Positions 56,501-64,000 of a stretch of DNA of 64,000 nucleotides are shown piece by piece. Under the pieces are notes generated by a model. The model saw nothing but the letters and a program-made list of their open reading frames with translations, was not told the DNA's origin and searched no databases. Each line of letters begins with the position of its first letter. Positions within the stretch are counted from its first letter, which is position 1. Position numbers and translations under genes: made by a program. Origin of the DNA: Nipponacmea schrenckii (Eukaryota; Mollusca; Gastropoda; Lottiidae). The stretch spans positions 29,685,106 to 29,749,105 of the forward strand of contig JAUJPP010000005.1 of NCBI GenBank assembly GCA_030562195.1, read 5' to 3'.

Positions 56501-59050
56501 GAATAATAATAATAATAATAATTTATTTAGTAAAGTGTTACAAACCATAGTATAAACATTGTTTAAAACAAGTAAACTGGTTCCCGGCCAAAACTGACCT
56601 ACGAAACACTACGAGATAAAACAATTAGAACAATTAGATATGAACATTGTATAAAACATTATGCGTTAGAGTGTATAAAATAATTGAAATAAGATACTTT
56701 TAAAACGATGTAGAAACATGTTCCGTTTTAAAACAATTATACCAAATGTTAAGCCATTAACGATTTTCTTTTATACATCATTTTTTCTAAATATTTACCA
56801 AGAGGTAGTTGTGCCTGCTCATCTGCCATTATCATAATGAAAAGTGTGTATGAATAGGTATCAAATGCTGAACAGTCAATATTATTTAAATAGTCACCCA
56901 ATATATCTTGTCTTATATCATGATAAGCTTCACAATTAACAACTACATGGTATTCATCTTCAATTTCAAGTCTATTACAATTCTGGCATATTCTATTTTC
57001 TAAAGGAACAGGCGGTTTACTGTATCGGCCAGTTTCTATTGTAATTGGGAGGGAACCGCTCCGCAATTGACAAACTAATCGTCTCTGTAGACGGCTTATT
57101 TTTGGGGTACTAACATAAAATTCAACACTTGGAAATATCTTAAACTGCCTGTAGGTTCTTAATTTGTTTCCATTTACATTAGTTTTATCATCATGTACAC
57201 AATTAGTCCAATGTATTGAATCCAAAGTGCGTAGTCTGGATTCGGCTTCGTTAACAATAAATTTCATAGAGTTATTGCCCCTTAAGATATCATTCAAATC
57301 TAAAGTTTCAACAAACTTAAATATTTTGGAGTACCATGAAAGCTTAAGTTTACTGAGAGACAGGTGGTGGAAATAGGAGCTAAGGTACCGCCTATTGTCT
57401 ATGCGCTGTAATTTGCAAAATAGTCTAATACATTCTAGTTTTTGTTTCGTTTCGCAGGATGTCCACCCCATATCCCCACGTGTTGACAGGTTGGAACAAG
57501 TTCTTCCTACTCCCAAATAAAACTTTGCTGCCTTATTCTGAACAGAGTTTATGCATTGATAAGCCTTGGTGCCCCATATGCCCGAACAGTAAAATAATAT
57601 GGGTTCAACAACAGATTTATACAATTTTAAGAAGACATTGAATGTAAAATTACCTAGTGACTTCAGTTTAGTACACACAGCACCTAGTGCTCTATTTGCA
57701 GATTTTGCAAGTTCTGTTGTAGCTTTGCCCATATCCAAGTGTTCATTGAACCATAGTCCAAGGTATCTATAATTGTTACAGAAATTTATAGGTTCGTCAC
57801 CACATACAAATTTATGTACAGACTGTGGTTTGCTCTGATTTCTAAAATGGATTATTTTAGTTTTTAAAGGGTTGAGAAATATTAACCATTGCTTACAACA
57901 GTCATTAAGTACCCCCAGTAACATGTCCATTGAGGTTTCATCAGGCGTTAAAAATACAATGTCATCAGCGTATAACAAAACAGACACACTTTGGTTGCCT
58001 ATATTAATGCCACAGTTTTTAGATTGAATAGATTCGACGAGATCATTGATGTAAATGGCGAATAAGTTTGGCGACATTAGGCATCCCTGTTTCACTCCAG
58101 TATTCACATCAAACCAGTCCGTGAGTTGATTATCTTCTAACCACTTTGTGATCCTAGAGTTAAGCACATGACAATACACTTTGCTGGGTACAGATATAAG
58201 GGATATTCCTCTGTAATTTGACGGGTTGGAGTTATCGTTTGTGCCAGGTTTAAGGATAGGGTTGATGACACTTTTTGTCCATTGAATAGGTGTATATCCG
58301 ATTTCAAAACAACGGTTACATATCTTGTACATTAGATTTATCATCGTTTCGTTTTTTAATACTTCAGCTGGGATTGAGTCAAAGCCGTATGCTTTGTTCA
58401 GTTTGAGGGATCTGACCGCCCTTTTAACCTCCTCCTTGGTAACTGGTACATTTAGACTGTCACAATTTGAATGCTATTGTAAACGACTGTTGGTACATAA
58501 TTGTGGGGTATTATGGTTGATATTCGAATTGGAACTAAATTCTGAGCGCCACTTGTCAAACACTACTTTCCTGTCAAATGTATAAGTTTCGCCGTCATCG
58601 CTCTTCACTTTCATTGGAATTTGTCTAGTCTTTTCATTAGCAAGACCGATGCGTCCTATCAACTTCCAGAAATCTTGTGGGGTGTCCTCCATCGTTTGTT
58701 GAAGTTCTAATTGTTTATCAAGCGAGTAGCGCCGTTTCGCTTTCCTGTGCCATTAGTCGAATAACCTGCGTTTTTCACAAAACTCAGCCTTGAGCTGCCT
58801 TTTCTGTCTATGCGAATATTCTTTCAACCATCGCTTTTCAGAATCACAGGAGTCTTTCCATAGGCGTTGTAACTCACTGTTCCAATATGGTTTTAGTTTA
58901 GTAGAGTTGGGTCTGTTGTGGTATGCTTTAACTCTTTTTGTGGGTATTTTCTTGGACATTTCGCGTTGCAGAATAGTTAACACTTCCTCGTTATATCGTC
59001 CTACTTCTATTGCTATCGGTAGGCTGCCACTTCTTTCTTCTTCTTTTCTT
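56446..59050 (-). pseudogene. Decayed LINE with reverse transcriptase and CCHC-like tail
   Basis: Minus-strand non-LTR retrotransposon. From about 59050 one frame runs through EFCEKRRLFD, stop, HRKAKRRYSLDKQLELQQT, DFWKLIGRIGL, then another stop near 58480, then VTKEEVKRAVRSLKLNKAYG and the long open part 58344-56749 (531 codons). That part has reverse transcriptase motifs NPSNYRGISLI, TGVKQGCLMSPNLFAIYIND and the catalytic LLYADDIV, then a C-terminal Cys/His finger (CQNCNRLEIEDEYHVVVNCE). Between NQLTD and WFDVNTGVKQGC about 80-90 residues usually present, including the first catalytic Asp, are missing. No endonuclease domain remains. Bases 56446-56530 are its (TTA)n tail, as (AAT)n on the plus strand. 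Confidence 0.85.
56450..56526. repeat. (AAT)n microsatellite at LINE 3' end
   Basis: About 25 AAT triplets with one AAG interruption. It follows directly on the LINE 3' sequence (minus strand ..AATAAATTATTATT), so it is best read as the LINE's tail, perhaps expanded since insertion. Confidence 0.85.
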
Positions 59051-59104
59051 CTTCTTCATAAGACGTCTATGAAATTTCGGTATTCTAGTTTATTCAAATT
59101 TATT

Positions 59105-60178
59105 TAGGGCGTATATTGTAATCGCCCCGGCGGTCCGTCGGTCCCTCACATTTGTTTGTGCTCACTCTACAGGCTACTATTCTTTGAGGATTCTTTGGGA
59201 TTTTTTTGTGGGTAAGCATCATTATGAAGATGATCCCTATAGATTGTCTTATTGATCCGAAATACGGTCTCTCGCTAAGCGTTGTTCGCCCCATTGCCTA
59301 TAGGGTGCAACTCTACAGGCTACAATTCTTTATGGATTCTTTGGGTTTTTATTTTGTGGATCAGTGTCATTATGAAAATTATCCCTATCGATTTCCGCGA
59401 TGATCTGATGATATTTCAACGAAATACACAATTTGTCATTATGTAGATTATCCCTTTTGATTTCCATAATGATCTGAAAATTTTACACCGAAATATTGTG
59501 TTCCATTGTATTGACTATATTGTGCAACTATGCTCAATCTACAGACAACAATTAATTAAGGATTCCTTTGATTTATATTTTGTCTGCTTAAAGGGATAAT
59601 AGGCGTTAGAGTACACTCGTCCTACGGCTTATATTTGTGTTTCATATTGACTATTAGTTAAATAAGTATGCATCCAACACTTTACCAAATTTTAAAAAGC
59701 CATAATAAAAATATATTCGGAATTTTAAAAAAAAGTGAGCCAGCGACGATTCCATTCGGTTTGAAAATAAAAGCGTCTGGTAAATCAACGCTAAAACATC
59801 ATTGTGGAATTCAACAGTAGGGGTCAAGGACGCGTGAAAACCCACATGTTAGAGTTACTTCCCTTTATATTTACACGATTTGAAAATCGCTTGATGGATG
59901 GCTCAAGCGTTTTATGATTAACTACTTTATTTTGGGGATTTATCGGATTTTAGAGGGATTTTGATGTATAGGTAAGTCCACTGATGGATATATACTGTTA
60001 TTGTCCAAATTTGAGTGAACTTAAATATTTATGTTCGTTCTAACGCCTATTATCCCTTTAAAATTCTCTATAGAAAAGCATGAATAAAATGCGAATGGAC
60101 AACAAACAATGATTTGTATCAATTTGATCAAAGCTGCTGGTGGGCGTATGTCACCTTGCTTTGTAAGGCTATCTTTTT
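59105..60178 (+). repeat. Hairpin/GGGCGTAT family copy interrupted by a MITE
   Basis: It starts AGGGCGTATATTGTAATCGC and CCCGGCGGTCCGTCGGTCC, then CACATTTGTTTGTGCTCACT. Units of about 145-150 bases follow (CTACAGGCTACTATTCTTTG; CTACAGGCTACAATTCTTTA; CTACAGACAACAATTAATTA). The copy is broken at 59592-60057 by a TTAA-flanked element and ends GGTGGGCGTATGTCACCTTG then CTTTGTAAGGCTATC. Both family ends are present, so the MITE landed inside a full-length copy. Confidence 0.65.
59592..60057. mobile_element. MITE-like element with TTAA flanks, AGGGATAATAGG family
   Basis: It starts AGGGATAATAGGCGTTAGAG and ends TTCTAACGCCTATTATCCCT, which is inverse over about 19 bases. TTAA flanks it at 59588-59591 and 60058-60061. 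Near the right end, GGTAAGTCCACTGATGGATA and TATACTGTTATTGTCCAAAT parallel the interior of 2303-2634, so it is a longer relative (466 bases). Confidence 0.8.
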
Positions 60179-60179
60179 T

Positions 60180-62838
60180 TCTTTTTGCATATATACAAGT
60201 CTGTGGCCCAACCGTTAATCATTTCTGAAGGTGCTAAGTAGCCTAACGCTTTTTGTCTGGAGGAGTTTTAATCAGCCATGGTCTCATGGTGATGTGCAAT
60301 CAAATACTTCAACACACTACTGTGTAAGTTTATTATAAAGATTTCTAGTTCATTCTTCATTGTGCTTATTAGAGCGAAACAGTTTGATATTGAAGCTATA
60401 TAAAATGGTTTAAAGGTATGTAGACAATTTATATAAACATTTTAAACAGCTAAATATTACTGTACTTGACCCGTTGATAGAACTATTATTGATTAAATAA
60501 GCAATAATAATAATAGATGCCTATGAGTTCCCCGAATAATCCCTCTATGAAAAATATAATTACAGAAACATCAGTTGAGATTTTTGCCGTATACTAGTAA
60601 TAAAATTAAAGATAAGACACGGCAAGATTGTTTACTTTACTCACCCCTTTCATAATCAACTTAAAATTTCGGCAATAGACGATCGTGTGCATTATATCCT
60701 TGACTTCTTTCTTTTCGGTGATAAGTTCATTTCATCGGGATATCAAATTTTATCAATCGAAGCTCATTTAGTCTAGTTATTCGTTGTGTTTCCCCCTATT
60801 CCATAAGCACCTATTATAGACTATACTGTCCACACGTACCTGTGCCGATGTCAAGCTATTCTGTGGTATGGTTCATTATTGGGCTTGTAATGGTAACCTC
60901 ATTAAGTTTTATTAAGAATTCATGTGAAAATGACCCACCTTTTGGACTGAAAATCATATTTTTCATTTCATACTAAACAACTGGCATTATTCAATTCAAT
61001 ATGTTGATGTACACAAACAAAAAAATAGTCTGATAGTAGGCCTACATCGCATTTTTTAATTCTAGTAAATTGATTCTTCGGAAACTGAGATATTTTTGGT
61101 TTGTTATTTAGCATATAATTATTGATACTATACATTAAATGTTAATGAGGATATATATAGTAGTGTGCTGGTATTGGTTTTCATATAGGATCTTCGTGTC
61201 AACATGTACCTCTGTTAATGCCTATAAAATTTGTAGTTATTCCCCTTTAAAAAACTCTATTATCAGATGTAATGCATTCGAAAGCTTATATAGTCGTAAT
61301 ACCAATATATTGTCGTTACAAGCTGTCACCTGGAGTGGAAGGTTTCAAATCGATAAGTATACAATTGTTGTGATTTCGCGGGCTGATAATTTGCCTTATG
61401 TTTATGTACTGCAGAATGTAAGTTGGAATGTGTTCATATAGGAGATTTCATTGTAATAAAGTGAAATATATCATACCAAGTAAGTCGATTCTAATAAGAA
61501 TTGAGAATTAGTATCCAATTTTTGTTGTTGTTTAGTACAAATACTATAACAACACTGCAGCTTTAATGTCTATTATTCATTAAATGAATTTGTATTGTTA
61601 TTGGTACTAATTTCAATTTTTTGAGAATTGTTTAGCCATCATATTTAGTAGTAATGTTTACTACCCGGGTAGAATGCAGTTTACTTTTTATATTTTTAAA
61701 CGACAGGAATAGGTATACGTGTCAGAATAACTGGAGTGTAAAATGAAAAATACTAATTAATTAAATTTTGGTAATGGAGCTGTGAATCGTTTGTAGCACT
61801 ATACCTAGACCGACATGTTGACTCTAAATAATACTACGCCTCTGCCGAAGGCACTGAGAGACTACATGATTTATTCTACACAACACCTTGTCCAATGATT
61901 TGGCTTTTTGGCCTTTGGAAACTTCATATATATTAGCCTTTTCATCCCCCTTCTCACCACCACCAGGAAGTAATTTGAAATTAGGAATATCAAAAATAAA
62001 TCTTGCTACAACCAACATGAGCCCGAGATTAAATAAGCTTTATCCAACACCATTACTTATCAAACTTTGCAATACTCCTGGTTTGCCAGCAAGATGGCCA
62101 AAGGAATATTTATCTTCTTAAAGCCAAATTTAAATGTATGTATAAATGTATCCGCTTTAGATTTTTGGTGATTTTCTGTCATTAACTGATATTAAAGAAA
62201 TATATTGAATGGGAGAGAAAATTCCGTGTTGAAAAAATGACCAGTTTCGTGTTTAAACTATATTTAAGCTTATTAACTACATATCCTAATAGGACCTGAT
62301 TAAGCTTAATCCTATTGTAGTCTCGAACTATGACATTGTGTTGTTGATACTTAAATATAGCGTCGACTATCATACAGTACAAAACATATTATAAAACGGA
62401 CGTACATGATTGGTTCGATATATTAGTAGATTAAGGTATTTGTTTGACCCCTTATCAACCACCATATACCATTGAATGTGTCATAACTACCTTCTGTGAA
62501 GTATAATATACGGGAGTTATTGGCTTGGATATAGGAGACAAGAGACGTGTGAAACAGACGAAAATTCTGTGGCGAAGTAAAGACAAATTTCAAAAGGAGT
62601 AATCTAAAGCACAGATATACTGGTTTTTAACAGTTTTCAGTGATGTTTGCAAGAAACATGTTATGGTATTGAAACAGGAAACTGTTAAAACGATATTGCT
62701 GGATATTGTATTTCATGTAATCAAGATTACAGGATTCATAAATCTGATTTAGTACAGAGCTGGAATACTAATAAAGGTATCTTGAAGTTTATTAGTTCGT
62801 AGTCAAGTATTAAACAATCTTGATGAAGGAGAGAAGCA
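60180..62838. other. Intergenic region and MORN1 5' flank
   Basis: No gene can be supported. A minus-strand stretch at 61820-62120 reads like protein (for example GLMLVVARFIFDIPNF, LLPGGGEKGDEKANIYE) but has a stop within the similar-looking frame; it might be a retrocopied pseudogene of unknown origin. The rest is plain AT-rich sequence. No RFX-type X-box was found before MORN1. Confidence 0.35.
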
Positions 62839-64000
62839 ATGAAAATGGACACATCCGCACTTACTAAAGAACGGACATACATCGGCGAAGTTCGAAACCT
62901 AAAACGAGAAGGCTACGGTGTGTATAATTATCAAAATCATTTTTTCAAATATGAAGGCGAATGGAGGAACGGTAAAAAACATGGTCAAGGCCGTCTGGTA
63001 ATGAAAGACGGAAGTTATATCGAAGGACAATTTAAGAACGGTGAAATCGACGGCGATGGGTTTAAGTATTTTGCAAGCAGTGGCGCTAAATATGCTGGAC
63101 AATTTCGTACAGGTGAATTACATGGACATGGTATTATGCAGTATAAAGATGGGAGTCAATTTGATGGACAGTGGGTATTTAATAAGCGACAAGGTCATGG
63201 AATTTTGAAGACATCAGAAAAGGCAGTTTATGATGGCGCGTTTTTTGGAAATATGCGACACGGCGAAGGAACACAGACTTACGAAAATGGTGATTGGTAT
63301 CGTGGAGGATGGGTTTTAGATAAACGTGAAGGGTATGGAGAATTCCGCGGTGCTGATGGAACAGTATATTCTGGACACTGGAAATGTGATCAGTATGAAG
63401 GAGATGGTCGAATCGAGCATTGCTCGGGTTTTATATATGAGGGTGAATGGTTCAATGGTTTCCCAACATCAATGGCCACTAAGATAGCCATACTTGTTGA
63501 AAAAAATGAACTCGAAATCAACCACGGTGATAATTTTTCTATAAAAGTAGAGTGTCGCAATGAAAAGGACGAAGTCATCGAAAAAGACACGGGAAGAGAA
63601 CTACAGCTTATGGCTGGTTTCAAATACACTAAACCTCAACCCGGTTCTTCGTTATTTGATATGATTGAAGATATCGCTGACAAACCAATTGAAACTCCAT
63701 TTGGATATGACGTTGTTCCCTTTCCACTGACCTACTATAGTGTTTTACTTGAGGAAGAGGAAAGACAGAAGGCTCAAGCTGAGGCCGAGGCCATGGAAAC
63801 GGAAGAACTCCGAAGAGTTATTGAATCCAAGACGGTAGAGGAAAATGACCCGAATTCTGTAATAAATAATAAAGATAATGACTCTCTAAGCCAGAAACAG
63901 GAAACAATTGAAGCTGTGAATGACAAACCTAACGCCTTGGAGATTGATATTGTTAATTCTGAAAATGACATGAAAACTGAGAGCCAGCCATCTACTCCAC
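62839..64000 (+). CDS. MORN1: MORN repeat-containing protein 1-like, 5' part (open at right edge)
   Basis: An open frame of 387 codons from ATG at 62839 runs off the window. Residues about 24-215 are MORN repeats (YEGEWRNGKKHGQGRL, YIEGQFKNGEIDGDG, FDGQWVFNKRQGHG, YDGAFFGNMRHGEG, YRGGWVLDKREGYG, YSGHWKCDQYEGDG, YEGEWFNG). GYGVYNYQNHFFKYEGEW, IEHCSGFIYEGEWFNG and ETPFGYDVVPFP match diagnostic segments of MORN1, not just generic MORN repeats. After about residue 320 comes an Glu/Ala-rich helical stretch (EEEERQKAQAEAEAMETEEL) and a low-complexity acidic tail. Human MORN1 is about 497 aa, so roughly a quarter may lie to the right. MORN repeats bind membranes or other proteins, and the exact role of MORN1 is not established. 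A second in-frame ATG follows at 62845; the first is chosen. No intron is seen in this part. Confidence 0.9.
   Translation, partial: MKMDTSALTKERTYIGEVRNLKREGYGVYNYQNHFFKYEGEWRNGKKHGQGRLVMKDGSYIEGQFKNGEIDGDGFKYFASSGAKYAGQFRTGELHGHGIMQYKDGSQFDGQWVFNKRQGHGILKTSEKAVYDGAFFGNMRHGEGTQTYENGDWYRGGWVLDKREGYGEFRGADGTVYSGHWKCDQYEGDGRIEHCSGFIYEGEWFNGFPTSMATKIAILVEKNELEINHGDNFSIKVECRNEKDEVIEKDTGRELQLMAGFKYTKPQPGSSLFDMIEDIADKPIETPFGYDVVPFPLTYYSVLLEEEERQKAQAEAEAMETEELRRVIESKTVEENDPNSVINNKDNDSLSQKQETIEAVNDKPNALEIDIVNSENDMKTESQPSTP

Noticed and set aside
61139..61441. 100-codon plus-strand frame before MORN1
   Set aside because: Unremarkable composition with no domain; open frames of this size are expected by chance here.
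61820..62120. Protein-like minus-strand stretch (GLMLVVARFIFDIPNF...)
   Set aside because: It has an internal stop and I do not recognise the family, so I mention it only as a possible pseudogene and not as a gene.
1..64000. CRISPR arrays, bacterial operons, riboswitches or tRNA/rRNA genes
   Set aside because: The sequence is eukaryotic with spliced genes. No regularly spaced identical repeats with unique spacers, and no convincing tRNA or rRNA sequence, were seen by eye. A tRNAscan/Infernal run would be needed to exclude small RNAs.

Overview
This is an AT-rich window (roughly two thirds A+T by eye) of an animal nuclear genome. Genes are split by GT-AG introns, coding density is low, and the spaces are packed with interspersed repeats, MITE-like elements and LINE and Penelope-like relics. 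Gene content (aPKC, CDK11, ATP13A2, ANKRD40, a CYP2-clan P450, MORN1) is metazoan. The repeat style and the intron structure suggest an invertebrate, plausibly a mollusc, but that placement is inference and not proven here.

Layout. 1-1164: last intron and last coding exon of an atypical protein kinase C gene (+), the rest lying to the left of the window. 4670-13482: complete CDK11 (PITSLRE kinase) gene, + strand, 13 coding exons, 780 aa. 14649-38433: complete ATP13A2-type P5B ATPase gene, - strand, 31 coding exons, 1189 aa, tail to tail with CDK11. 41412-42191: single-exon ANKRD40-like gene, +. 46210-52569: complete cytochrome P450 gene, - strand, 10 coding exons, 529 aa. Its 3' end has been copied in an exact-looking 974-base tandem duplication that also carries LINE fragments. 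56446-59050: decayed LINE, - strand. 62839-64000: first, long coding exon of a MORN1-like gene, running off the right edge.

For the multi-exon genes I chained exons by hand. Intron phases match at every junction, and the summed coding lengths (2343, 3570 and 1590 bases) are multiples of three and close to the family lengths, which supports the models. The genes are ordinary, unrelated housekeeping or enzyme genes and I see no operon or shared pathway.

The more unusual content is repetitive. (1) One family, seen at about ten places, has a hairpin near one end, a CCGTCCGTCCG run, internal units of about 150-160 bases, and a GTGGGCGTAT...CTTGCCaGGCAAG end. Two long copies differ by one internal unit. 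(2) Four MITE-like elements have TTAA on both sides, and two of them interrupt copies of family 1. (3) A 1.1-kb element has TIRs of about 150 bases and subterminal palindromic units of about 61 bases. (4) There are several other inverted-repeat elements and minisatellites. I did not find a defence system, CRISPR array, biosynthetic cluster or other clearly new biological system.
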